Shown in pieces: positions 8,853-17,458 of a stretch of DNA of 64,000 nucleotides. Numbering within the stretch: position 1 is the first letter of the stretch; each line of letters begins with the position of its first letter. A program made the translations under genes and the position numbers. The notes below the pieces were generated by a model that was not told the DNA's origin, searched no databases, and worked only from the letters and a program-made list of their open reading frames with translations. Source of the DNA: Bacteroides neonati (lineage in GTDB: Bacteria > Bacteroidota > Bacteroidia > Bacteroidales > Bacteroidaceae); NCBI RefSeq assembly GCF_000499785.1, contig NZ_HG726020.1, forward strand, positions 496,001 to 560,000. The letters are read 5' to 3'.

Positions 8853-10769
8853 CTACCACAATGGGTTTTGTATCAAGCTTGGTGACTTTTCAATTTCATC
8901 CTGCGGAATAGGATATAGATACATTGCCCTTACCCACTGATGCTTACGAGTAAGAACACGAGTAAAGAATGAATCCGGATCACCTGGTGCTTTATCTGAA
9001 GTACCAGACACATTCATTCCATAATAAACAGTCTGATCGGCTTCTTCTCCTACATCACAAATCATCCAGCGACGAATATCAAAATAACGCTGGCCTTCGG
9101 TAAACAACTCTACTTGGCGTTCTCGACGAATGGCATAAGCTTGTAACTCATAGTTTCCTATCACATTTACCTTAACACCGGCATCATCCAATTCACGATA
9201 TCCAGGAATACCGGCACGACTACGCACTTTATCCAAATAGTCAATTATATTCCTATCAGAGGGGTCGACTTCATTACATACTTCGGCATAATATAAATAA
9301 AAATCAGCCAAACGAAGAAGAATAGAAGGACGCACATATTTTCTCGCATAAGAACCACTGTTATATAGTTCTTGGCAATTCTTTTTGTACAATAAATAGC
9401 CTGAATAATGTTCTCTCCCAGCGATATTATTAGAAGTATTTCCATTTACAGAAAAATCGACTTGCCAATTAGTAGATGGTTGAATATGCCAACTTTTACC
9501 TTGATAAGTAACCGCATGATAAAAACGAGGTTCTCTATTCACATACATATTAAACACCTTTTTGTCAATCTGTGGTTTCTTATACGCACATGGATTCTCA
9601 ATATCAGTAAATCCTGTCTCATTGTACGTTGGGTCTTCTTTAATGTCTAATCCTGCCTTTGTGAAAAAGGCATCTACCATTTGTTGTGAAACACCAATAC
9701 CTCCAAAACCGCCTAAAACGGCACTAGGTCTACAACGCATGTCCAAATCTTTACCATCATTAACACTAACTAAAGAAGTTTGAGATGTAGCCCAAATCAC
9801 CTCACTATTGTAATCTTGCAATACCTTATAAACTGATTGGCTATAATTTTCAGAACCATCTTTATTAAAAGCTCGGTATAATTCATACTTCTCAGTTTCA
9901 GCAAACTTAAGGAATGTTTCAAGATGTTTTTTAGCAATATTCCATTTTTCTTTATTAGCTACTGGAAAAAGTTGTTTACCCTCCGTATCTCTTAGTGCCA
10001 CGGCTTCTTGATAACCTCCATTAAACAATTTACTAGCAGCATATACCCATAGTTTTGCACGCAATGCTAACACGACGGCGCGGGTAGGACGGACCATTTC
10101 GTTCATATTCTCTTCAATTTCACCAATCTCATTCACTCTTCGTAATGTTTTGGGCAAGTAGTTCTCAGTCAAAATCTCTTCGTAAAGACCATCAATATAT
10201 GCTACAGTCTCATCTACAGAGGCTCTGGGATAATCAAAACTAACCTGCGAATCATCAGAAATCCCAGTTAAAATTGGAATCGGGCCATACTGCTCAAATA
10301 ATGAAAAATAGGAATAAGCGATAAAGAATTTAGCTTCCGATTTCATTCTTAAGATATCGGCCTCTTCTAATTTATCGTTGTCACTTGGTTTTCCTATAGG
10401 CTTTGCTCTTTCTATAAAGATATGTGCCTGTCTGATATACTGATAAAGAGGTCCAAAACGATGAAACTTATTGGTACTGGCATTAAAGCCGTTCAGCATT
10501 TCCAATTTAGCATCTCCCCAACAAACAGTTGTTTCACCACATAAACTAGCCCAAGGGTTTTGCAACCCATTAGGAGACCAAAATATTTGAGAATACTCCG
10601 AAATACAATTAAAAATATTGGCGTGCCAACGTCTTGTATAATTTACATTATCAAAAACCTCCTCGAGGCTCAAATTACTAGCCAGTTCGTCCGAAACATT
10701 TAAATAATCCTGACAACTAGCAAAAAGCAAGCTTACACTTGCAAAAACAGATATAATTATCTTTTTCAT
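8853..10769 (-). CDS. SusD-like outer-membrane glycan-binding lipoprotein (SusD1)
   Basis: 638-residue RagB/SusD protein with a lipoprotein signal ('ASVSLLFASCQDYLNVSDE', Cys19). It has the SusD helical core ('MKSEAKFFIAYSYFSLFEQYGPIPI') and the C-terminal family block ('RRERQVELFTEGQRYFDIRRWM', ending 'LYPIPQDEIEKSPSLIQNPLW'). It belongs to the longer SusD group common in host-glycan loci, unlike SusD2 (571 aa). It lies 20 bp after susC1 and is the last gene before a strong terminator. It is exported to the cell surface, where it captures oligosaccharide for SusC1. Confidence 0.95.
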   Translation of the reverse strand: MKKIIISVFASVSLLFASCQDYLNVSDELASNLSLEEVFDNVNYTRRWHANIFNCISEYSQIFWSPNGLQNPWASLCGETTVCWGDAKLEMLNGFNASTNKFHRFGPLYQYIRQAHIFIERAKPIGKPSDNDKLEEADILRMKSEAKFFIAYSYFSLFEQYGPIPILTGISDDSQVSFDYPRASVDETVAYIDGLYEEILTENYLPKTLRRVNEIGEIEENMNEMVRPTRAVVLALRAKLWVYAASKLFNGGYQEAVALRDTEGKQLFPVANKEKWNIAKKHLETFLKFAETEKYELYRAFNKDGSENYSQSVYKVLQDYNSEVIWATSQTSLVSVNDGKDLDMRCRPSAVLGGFGGIGVSQQMVDAFFTKAGLDIKEDPTYNETGFTDIENPCAYKKPQIDKKVFNMYVNREPRFYHAVTYQGKSWHIQPSTNWQVDFSVNGNTSNNIAGREHYSGYLLYKKNCQELYNSGSYARKYVRPSILLRLADFYLYYAEVCNEVDPSDRNIIDYLDKVRSRAGIPGYRELDDAGVKVNVIGNYELQAYAIRRERQVELFTEGQRYFDIRRWMICDVGEEADQTVYYGMNVSGTSDKAPGDPDSFFTRVLTRKHQWVRAMYLYPIPQDEIEKSPSLIQNPLW

Positions 10770-10789
10770 ATTACTTCCTTGTTTATCAT

Positions 10790-13700
10790 TTAAAAACCTA
10801 ACTCAAGACCAATAGTCCATGTCCTATTGATAGGGTATTTAACCCCGCTACCAGCCGATCCTAACTCGGGATCCCACATTTTAATTTTATCCCAGACAGC
10901 TAAATTATTTCCCTGCACATACATTCGAGCTTTGCTCAAATGGAGCTTAGTCAATAACCTCTTGTCGAAGTTATATCCGAATTCTACATTCTTCAGACGA
11001 AGAAACCCAGCATTCCGATACCACCAAGTACTGGCCAAGTTATTGTGATCAAAATAATCGTTATGCAAACGAGGAAATATAACATTTTGATTGTCTGGAT
11101 CAGAACTACTCCAGTGACTATTTATCGCAGTTTCTCTTACTCCCCCATCTCTAGCACGGCCAAAGGGAACAAATTCTCTAACCCCATTCAAATTCATTGA
11201 GGTATTATTTACTCCTTGAAAAAAAATCCCGGCATATATACCTTTATATTCTGCATTTAGACCAAATCCATAGACTAATTCAGGATTAGCAGAATAAAAC
11301 TTGTGATCATAAGTCATATCGTAAGAATCAATTTTTCCATCCTTATTTAAGTCAACATATTTAATATCTCCAGGCGCTACCGAACTTGCCGGTATAGGTT
11401 GTCCATCTATTAAAGTATAGATCTTACTTCCATTTAAAGGATTTTCAGTAACCACAAAATCATTATTCGAATAAAGTCCTTCTGCAATGTAAAGCTTTGG
11501 TTTACCTAAACTTTGGCTCGTATAGTTCTGATAACCGTATTTTTGAGGAACTTCATCATATTCAGTTATTTTATTTTTCGCATAGGTTATGTTGCCACGA
11601 AAAGAAAGGTTTAGTTTATTAATACTTTGTCTCACCACCAAATTCCCATCAAATCCTTGGTTAACCATCTTTCCAAAATTTTGATAAGGCGTCTTTCTGA
11701 ACCCAGTTACTTGACTCACCGTTTTACGTGCCATCAAGATATCGCTTCGCTTATTTTTAAAAATGTCAACACTTAGGTCTATTCGTCCTCTAAAAAGTCC
11801 CAAGTCCAAACCTATATTCTGCTTTTTTTCTATTTCCCAAGATAAATAAGGAGCAGCAAATGTATCCTCAATAATACCCTTGCCCGGGTTATTAGATCCC
11901 CCACCACCAGTACCACCAGCAAATCCAAAGTTATATCCACCAGCGTCTGTTTTTAACATACCTCGATAGGGGAAACGGACATTACTACCTACATTGTCAT
12001 TTCCTGTTATACCATATGAGACACGAACTTTTAATTTATTCACAACATCTTCCATTTTCTTCATAAAGGCTTCATTACTTACATACCAAGCAAGTCCTAT
12101 CGCAGGAAAAACACCATACCTATACCCTTTAGCAAAGTTTTCGCTTCCTGTCAATCCAAAACTACACTCTAATAAATAACGATTATCATATCCATAAGAA
12201 GTTCGGGCTACTACACTTTGCTTTCTGTATGGCAGTCCGCTTCCTTGTTCCTGTCTCTCTTTTTGCATATAAAGTGCCATTGCTGAAACATCATGTTTCT
12301 CTGCGAAAGTTCTTTGATAATCTAAAGCAGCTTCTAAATAAATACGTTTTTCCCCCCCCGTATCCGGGCTTCCTGGATCTGAAAGATCGGGTTGTCCCGC
12401 GGTTATCTGTATCATTTCCTTCTCTCCTTTATCATTCAATATCATATAAAAAGTTTCCGGTTTTTTCGTTCTTTTGGTTGATGAATCATAATTTGCATCG
12501 AAACTACCGATTAACCGTACAGATAATCCTTTTGTAACAAAGTCAAGTTTTTGCTTCAGTGTTACTTTAGACTGGAGAAAAGCTTGCCAGCTTTTCTGAT
12601 AGCCAGATTCATTTAACAAGTTATATGGATTTCCATTAGTCCCATTTTCCATTTTGTCATCTGCAAAAGTTCCATCAGAAAAACGAAGAGGAAATCTATT
12701 GGGAGCCCAATAGAACATATTCGTAAAAATTTTATCGGTACCTGCACCCGGTACACTTTGATCGCGATACTGCCCACTGATATCGACTGACAAAAGAGTT
12801 GTTTTAGTTACATCCATATCAATGTTTGAACGTAGGTTATAGCGCGTTAGCCCGATATTAGCATCATATTTATCAATCGCTTTTGAATCAAACAGTCCAT
12901 TTTCATGATAGAAAGAACCCGATACAAAGTAACGTACCTTTTCAGCTCCTCCTCGCAAATTCAATGTGACTCGCTCATTAAAAGTATGTTCTTGCAAAAG
13001 GCTTAAAAAATCAGCATTGGGATAAAGATCCGGATCAGCTCCCGTTCTATACATATCTACTTCTTTATCCGAATAAGGATTCGCGTAATTGAACGTAGGA
13101 TTTCCTGCCGTTTCCCAGCTCGCTTCATTGTATAGATTAACAAAGTCATAAGAATTCATTAGTTTAGGCAAACGGGTCGGAGTTGACATACCAAACTCAG
13201 CACGTACATCCAACTTTGGTTTTTGTGATTCTCCTCGCTTCGAAGTAATCAACACAACACCATTAGCACCCTCTGCTCCATAAACAGCTGTAGCTGAAGC
13301 ATCCTTAAGAACGGTAAATGTTTCGATCTCATCTACATCAATATCATTCATACGCCGTGGTACCCCGTCTACCAAAACTAAAGGTGAAGTTCCGCCTGCA
13401 AAAGAGCTAACACCACGGATCCAAAACTGTGAATCATCTTTACCCGGCTCGCCCGAACGCTGAATAGCTAATACACCGGCTATCTGTCCTGCCAGATTAT
13501 TAGTTAGGCTTCTGTTAGGCATTGATAACTCTTTAGCCGTGATGGTGTTCATCGAAGCCACGACACTACTCTTTTTCTGCTGACCATAAGCTATCACCAC
13601 AACATCATCGAGCCCGACTGAAGATTCCATCATACGAACATTGATGGTTGTTTCTTTTTTAACCACTTTTTCTTCTGTATTATAGCCGATATAACGAAAC

Positions 13701-14254
13701 ACAATGGTAGCTCCTTCTGCAGCTTCAATAATATAGCGACCATCAATGTCTGTTATCACACCCGTGGTACTGCCTTTAACTGACACTGTGGCACCAATGA
13801 TGGGATTTCCATCAGCATCGGTTATCAAACCTTTTATCTGATAACCCTTTTTCTGTTGCACTCCTGCCAATTTGCTGTTTCCCTCATTTGTTTTCTTAGC
13901 GATTGCAATATAGTTGTCTATTTGCTTGAAAGTATATCCGTCACCCAATACAGCACTCAACGCTTCTTGGATATTGGAGGTTTTGATATTGACGGAAACT
14001 ATTGATTTAACAGCTAGTTCTTCATTGCTATATGCCAACCTGATACCCGACTGTTGAGATATAGCATCCAATACTCTCTCTAACTTGGTAGCCTTAAAAG
14101 ATATATTTAAAATGTAGTGTTGCTCAAAAACAGAGTTAACAGCCGACAGTTCTAATGAAGTGTAAGAAAATAAGCTGATAAATAAAATTATTAAAAATGA
14201 CCGATTTAAGCTTTTTTGTCTTCGCAAAAAGCCTTCTATTCCATGTTTATCCAT
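10790..14254 (-). CDS. SusC-like TonB-dependent transporter with STN domain (SusC1)
   Basis: 1154-residue outer-membrane importer. It has an N-terminal extension with signal helix (about 18-38), an STN domain about 48-120 ('ATKLERVLDAISQQSGIRLAYSNEE'-type segment), a carboxypeptidase-D-like domain ('IKGLITDADGNPIIGATV'), a TonB-box region 'LDDVVVIAYGQQKK', the plug ending 'GANGVVLITSKRG', and a barrel ending 'TWTIGLELGF'. It follows the FecR gene by 111 bp. This is the classic order sigma, FecR, SusC, SusD: substrate in the barrel is signalled through STN to FecR, which frees the sigma factor to switch on the locus. The start ATG at 14254 is followed by a normal signal sequence; its first base pairs lie inside an opposite-strand -7 box. 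Confidence 0.96.
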   Translation of the reverse strand: MDKHGIEGFLRRQKSLNRSFLIILFISLFSYTSLELSAVNSVFEQHYILNISFKATKLERVLDAISQQSGIRLAYSNEELAVKSIVSVNIKTSNIQEALSAVLGDGYTFKQIDNYIAIAKKTNEGNSKLAGVQQKKGYQIKGLITDADGNPIIGATVSVKGSTTGVITDIDGRYIIEAAEGATIVFRYIGYNTEEKVVKKETTINVRMMESSVGLDDVVVIAYGQQKKSSVVASMNTITAKELSMPNRSLTNNLAGQIAGVLAIQRSGEPGKDDSQFWIRGVSSFAGGTSPLVLVDGVPRRMNDIDVDEIETFTVLKDASATAVYGAEGANGVVLITSKRGESQKPKLDVRAEFGMSTPTRLPKLMNSYDFVNLYNEASWETAGNPTFNYANPYSDKEVDMYRTGADPDLYPNADFLSLLQEHTFNERVTLNLRGGAEKVRYFVSGSFYHENGLFDSKAIDKYDANIGLTRYNLRSNIDMDVTKTTLLSVDISGQYRDQSVPGAGTDKIFTNMFYWAPNRFPLRFSDGTFADDKMENGTNGNPYNLLNESGYQKSWQAFLQSKVTLKQKLDFVTKGLSVRLIGSFDANYDSSTKRTKKPETFYMILNDKGEKEMIQITAGQPDLSDPGSPDTGGEKRIYLEAALDYQRTFAEKHDVSAMALYMQKERQEQGSGLPYRKQSVVARTSYGYDNRYLLECSFGLTGSENFAKGYRYGVFPAIGLAWYVSNEAFMKKMEDVVNKLKVRVSYGITGNDNVGSNVRFPYRGMLKTDAGGYNFGFAGGTGGGGSNNPGKGIIEDTFAAPYLSWEIEKKQNIGLDLGLFRGRIDLSVDIFKNKRSDILMARKTVSQVTGFRKTPYQNFGKMVNQGFDGNLVVRQSINKLNLSFRGNITYAKNKITEYDEVPQKYGYQNYTSQSLGKPKLYIAEGLYSNNDFVVTENPLNGSKIYTLIDGQPIPASSVAPGDIKYVDLNKDGKIDSYDMTYDHKFYSANPELVYGFGLNAEYKGIYAGIFFQGVNNTSMNLNGVREFVPFGRARDGGVRETAINSHWSSSDPDNQNVIFPRLHNDYFDHNNLASTWWYRNAGFLRLKNVEFGYNFDKRLLTKLHLSKARMYVQGNNLAVWDKIKMWDPELGSAGSGVKYPINRTWTIGLELGF

Positions 14255-14267
14255 AAATTTGTAGTTT

Positions 14268-14340
14268 ACAGGTTAATCTGATTTTTTTCTTTTTTGATCT
14301 GTATCTAAGGGGTAGCATCTTGTCCATACTATCCCTTTCT
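14268..14340 (+). ncRNA. Candidate cis-antisense sRNA to the susC1 leader
   Basis: The plus-strand box TAAATTTG (14254-14261) matches the Bacteroides -7 consensus exactly, and its first T is the last base of the susC1 start codon complement (14252-14254). About 50 nt downstream lies a 7-bp stem, GGGGTAG (14309-14315) with CTATCCC (14329-14335), followed by TTTCTGTGTTTC. The transcript would be antisense to the whole susC1 5' UTR. No clear -33 TTTG is visible at the right spacing, so the call is tentative and the ends are estimated. Confidence 0.4.
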
Positions 14341-14365
14341 GTGTTTCATACTATTAGATGCTATG

Positions 14366-15529
14366 TCATTCTGCCCTCCTTTGTCTTTTAATGTTAATAC
14401 TATTTCCAATCCTTTCAAGCTTTACATCAGATGTATAGTTGATTATTTCGAGTAATCGATCAATACCGATCGTTCTATCTATTACGAATGAGAAGTGCCT
14501 GTTCTTTAGAGATTCATCTTGATAAGTTACAGAAAAGTCATACCAACGTTGAAGTTTATTCATAATTTCTTCCAAAGGGATGTCTTTAAATATATATTCT
14601 CCATTTATCCACGAAGTGAATAATTCAGTATCTACTTCGTTTACAGTCATCTTCTCGTCCTCTTTATTGTAAACACATTGTTCGGAGGGAGTAATCAGTC
14701 TTGGAGTGCCATTATGAGGTAGTATAGAAACAGAACCTTCGATCAATGTAGTACAGACTGTTTTATCTGTGCGATAGCACGACACATTAAACGAAGTTCC
14801 CAATACCTGCACATCAACCCCATTCGTTTTTACGATAAACGGTTTCTGCGCATTCTTTGCCACCTCAAAATAGCCCTCTCCGGACAAAGTAACTTCGCGT
14901 TTATCGCCTGTAAAGTGAGTAGGATAAACTAATTCAGTTTCTGAATTGAGCCGAATGCAAGTACCATCAGACAAAACCAATTGATAGGTTTTTCCTTTCG
15001 GTATAATTAAGTGATTGTTTTGTACTAGCTTCTCTTCATCAATATTGCCCGATTGATAAGTAAGGCTGTTAGCTGCTTTATTCTTAATAAGCACGTCTTT
15101 TTGTTGCATCGAAAAGGATTTGCTATTTAATGCAATCTTCTCTCCATTATCTAATAATAAGGTAGGCTCTTCATAAGCAGATATATCAACCGGCATAGTT
15201 TCTTTGACTGTAATACGCTCTTGATAATACTGCCATCCAATAGAAGAAAGTACTATAAACATGGCTGCATAACCAACCCAGGCTTTTAGGATACTTCGTC
15301 GTTTCTTGATAATTGTTTGTTGATGCACCCGCTTCCAGGCATTATCTACATCTACTTCTATACTTTGGGGGGAAGAAGTTGAAATCAAATATAATTGTTT
15401 TATTCTTCTATACTCCTTTCGATTCGCCTCAGATTCTTCCAGCCATGCTTCTAATGCATGACGTTCAGCATCCGTAGCTTCATTACTTAGCACAGAGAGA
15501 ATGATTTGATGTATTTTAGCAGAGTTCAT
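14366..15529 (-). CDS. FecR-family anti-sigma factor
   Basis: 387-residue inner-membrane anti-sigma factor. The N-terminal cytoplasmic domain (about 1-80, DUF4880-like, ending in basic 'IIKKRRS') would bind the sigma factor. One membrane helix follows ('AWVGYAAMFIVLSSIGW', about 84-100). The periplasmic FecR domain has the hallmark 'LVLSDGTCIRLNSETELVYP' and 'LSGEGYFEVAKNAQKPFIV', then a C-terminal STN-contacting part. It lies 53 bp after the sigma gene and 111 bp before susC1, so its partner sigma and transporter are the direct neighbours. Confidence 0.95.
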   Translation of the reverse strand: MNSAKIHQIILSVLSNEATDAERHALEAWLEESEANRKEYRRIKQLYLISTSSPQSIEVDVDNAWKRVHQQTIIKKRRSILKAWVGYAAMFIVLSSIGWQYYQERITVKETMPVDISAYEEPTLLLDNGEKIALNSKSFSMQQKDVLIKNKAANSLTYQSGNIDEEKLVQNNHLIIPKGKTYQLVLSDGTCIRLNSETELVYPTHFTGDKREVTLSGEGYFEVAKNAQKPFIVKTNGVDVQVLGTSFNVSCYRTDKTVCTTLIEGSVSILPHNGTPRLITPSEQCVYNKEDEKMTVNEVDTELFTSWINGEYIFKDIPLEEIMNKLQRWYDFSVTYQDESLKNRHFSFVIDRTIGIDRLLEIINYTSDVKLERIGNSINIKRQRRAE

Positions 15530-15582
15530 ATTCCTTCTTTTTCTACAATGACAATTCGTAAAGAAGAAATGGGTAGGTAGAA

Positions 15583-16116
15583 TCAGAAAAAAATCAGAAA
15601 AAATAAAAAAGAAAGTTCTTTGAGCTCCTCTTTCATGATGCGAAACGCCTCGCTAAGGTGATACTTTACAGTGTTGACCGATATGTCAGACACTTCGGCA
15701 ATTTCTTTATATGTTAGCTCGGAAATACATTTTAGCAGAAATACTTTTTTTGTTTTGGGAGGAAGTTTATGAAGAGCCAACTGTACCTCTTTTTTATAGA
15801 TAAAGTCATCTGCTTCCTCCCCATCGTATTCTAGTTGCTGCTGCCACTCTTGGGCAAGAACAGCTATTAAATCGTTTCTACAGTTTTCAGCTTTATAGTA
15901 GTTGATACAACTATTCTTTATTGAGCGATAGGCATAAGGTAAAAAAGTATCCGATGTAACAGAGAGGTGATTTTTTTCCCAGAGAGTAATGAAAAAACGT
16001 TGAACTATATCCTCTACTATTTGCTGATCGGCAATATACCGAAAAGCGTAATTGCAAAGAAAAGAGTAATATTCATGGAATAGTTTCTCAAAGGTATGTT
16101 CGTTTAGTGTCAGCAT
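15583..16116 (-). CDS. ECF RNA polymerase sigma factor (PUL regulator)
   Basis: 177-residue ECF sigma-70 factor. Region 2 is at about 10-75 ('FHEYYSFLCNYAFRYIADQQIVEDIVQ', '...FITLWEK'). Region 4 is at about 112-165 ('LPPKTKKVFLLKCISELTYKEIAEVSDISVNTVKYHLSEAFRIMKEEL' as a helix-turn-helix). The C-terminus is an odd run of Phe/Leu/Ile, which could be a membrane-touching tail. It is the first gene of the sigma-FecR-SusC1-SusD1 unit and would be held inactive by the neighbouring FecR until glycan is sensed. Confidence 0.95.
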   Translation of the reverse strand: MLTLNEHTFEKLFHEYYSFLCNYAFRYIADQQIVEDIVQRFFITLWEKNHLSVTSDTFLPYAYRSIKNSCINYYKAENCRNDLIAVLAQEWQQQLEYDGEEADDFIYKKEVQLALHKLPPKTKKVFLLKCISELTYKEIAEVSDISVNTVKYHLSEAFRIMKEELKELSFLFFLIFF

Positions 16117-16230
16117 CGTATCTTAGTATATAATCCCAAAAGCTAAGCAGAGAACAAATTGCATATCTATCAACCACTTACATAAAAAAAGAATAAATCT
16201 ACAATATACTATAGAGATCAAGGTCGACGG

Positions 16231-16264
16231 CAAAAGTAATGAAATAACTTCAATCCAGATCAAA
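16231..16264 (-). promoter_or_regulatory. Promoter of the sigma-FecR-SusC1-SusD1 unit
   Basis: On the minus strand TTTG (16261-16264) is followed after 22 nt by TACTTTTG (16231-16238), close to the Bacteroides -33/-7 housekeeping consensus. The predicted start is about 110 nt upstream of the sigma gene. The spacer is slightly longer than the usual 19-21. Confidence 0.55.
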
Positions 16265-16333
16265 TATCTCCCAAAAAGTATATTATTTAATTTCCTTAGT
16301 TATATGCTAAGATACAAGCAACCAGAAACATTT

Positions 16334-17419
16334 TTATTTTAATTGAAAAAAGACAATGAATGCATCATTTCCTTTTTTTACTGCAACAGCTAAAACAAGC
16401 GGCTTACCATTCTCTTGGTAAACAAATGGTCGTTCCATTCGCTCTACCCTCATTACAGTACCATCTTTGAGCGGTATTTGTTTCTTGCACACTTCGTAAT
16501 GCTTTGCTCGCTTCCAATGAATGCCATCTTCTGATGTAATGAGCCCCAAATAATCCGCTTTGTGCGCATGAAAAATGGCATAATAACGTTTTCTTATATT
16601 ATCGTACCACATCGATACATCTTCGGTAGGTACATCGGCAAAAGCCGGTTTGTTTTCCAGAAGAAAAGGACCATCGGGATAATCAGAGGAACCAATGGCT
16701 TGTATAGCCCGTGGTTCGCTCGCTGTGATGTCGTCTCCTTTTACAATAATGTAATAACGACCGTCGTGCCCTTTGCAGACTGCCGGATTTACCGTAACAG
16801 TTTTGATAGCCCCATGAGGCTCTATCATCGGCTTGTCTCTACGCACCCAAGGCCCTTCCAAGGAAGAAGAAACAGCTACTCCCGTACGCTGGTTTGAGCG
16901 CAATAAAGGCCAATATTTGTGAGAATACCCTGTTTTACCAACCTCCAATAGCTGCTCTGCCGATAGTTTTTCAGATCCTGTATTGGTAGTAGTATAATAC
17001 ATATAGAATCGATTATCAAATTTTTCGACTTTTACATTATGAGCTGTTATCGCATCCCAAGCTTTCGGGCGGGCTTTCAATACAGTTTGCCCCATCTTAT
17101 AGGGTCCTTCGGGTCGATTGGCTGTACTATGTGCTATCTCCGAATGTGTCAGCCAAGAAAAAAAACCGATCGACTTGGGCCAGCGAGCATAGAACAGATG
17201 ATAGTTTCCTTCATCGTCTTTTATAATAGAGTTACACCAGTTGTAATACAAAGAATCACGTACAAACAAAGCAGGGTCGGCTGGCTGTATCATGGCAGAG
17301 AGGTTTAAATCATCTGTTGTTTGTACAGACGAATATGTAAGCTTGGCCGCATCGGTTTGTGCATAACCAACAGCGTTAGTAAACAATAATAGTACCCAAA
17401 TGAATAAGAATCGTAACAT
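16334..17419 (-). CDS. Secreted glycoside hydrolase-like five-bladed beta-propeller (GH43/GH32/GH117-type)
   Basis: 361-residue exported protein with signal peptide (1-20). It has propeller-blade repeats typical of the GH43/GH32/GH117 fold: 'YNWCNSIIKDDEGNYHLFYARWP', 'AHNVKVEKFDNRFYMYYTTTNTG', 'NPAVCKGHDGRYYIIVKGDD', 'DVSMWYDNIRKRYYAIFHAHKADYLGLITSEDGIHW' (quoted in pieces; the family sign is the recurring D/N-G-x-Y-Y strand). The usual acidic catalytic residues of GH43 are not obvious to me, so the substrate is open. It is the last gene of the GH89-GH29-propeller operon (39 bp after GH29), so it should act on the same glycan. It could be a new or unclassified propeller glycosidase. Confidence 0.7.
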   Translation of the reverse strand: MLRFLFIWVLLLFTNAVGYAQTDAAKLTYSSVQTTDDLNLSAMIQPADPALFVRDSLYYNWCNSIIKDDEGNYHLFYARWPKSIGFFSWLTHSEIAHSTANRPEGPYKMGQTVLKARPKAWDAITAHNVKVEKFDNRFYMYYTTTNTGSEKLSAEQLLEVGKTGYSHKYWPLLRSNQRTGVAVSSSLEGPWVRRDKPMIEPHGAIKTVTVNPAVCKGHDGRYYIIVKGDDITASEPRAIQAIGSSDYPDGPFLLENKPAFADVPTEDVSMWYDNIRKRYYAIFHAHKADYLGLITSEDGIHWKRAKHYEVCKKQIPLKDGTVMRVERMERPFVYQENGKPLVLAVAVKKGNDAFIVFFQLK

Positions 17420-17458
17420 AGATTTTATTTAAAAGTTTATAGATTAGGTGATATCTGA

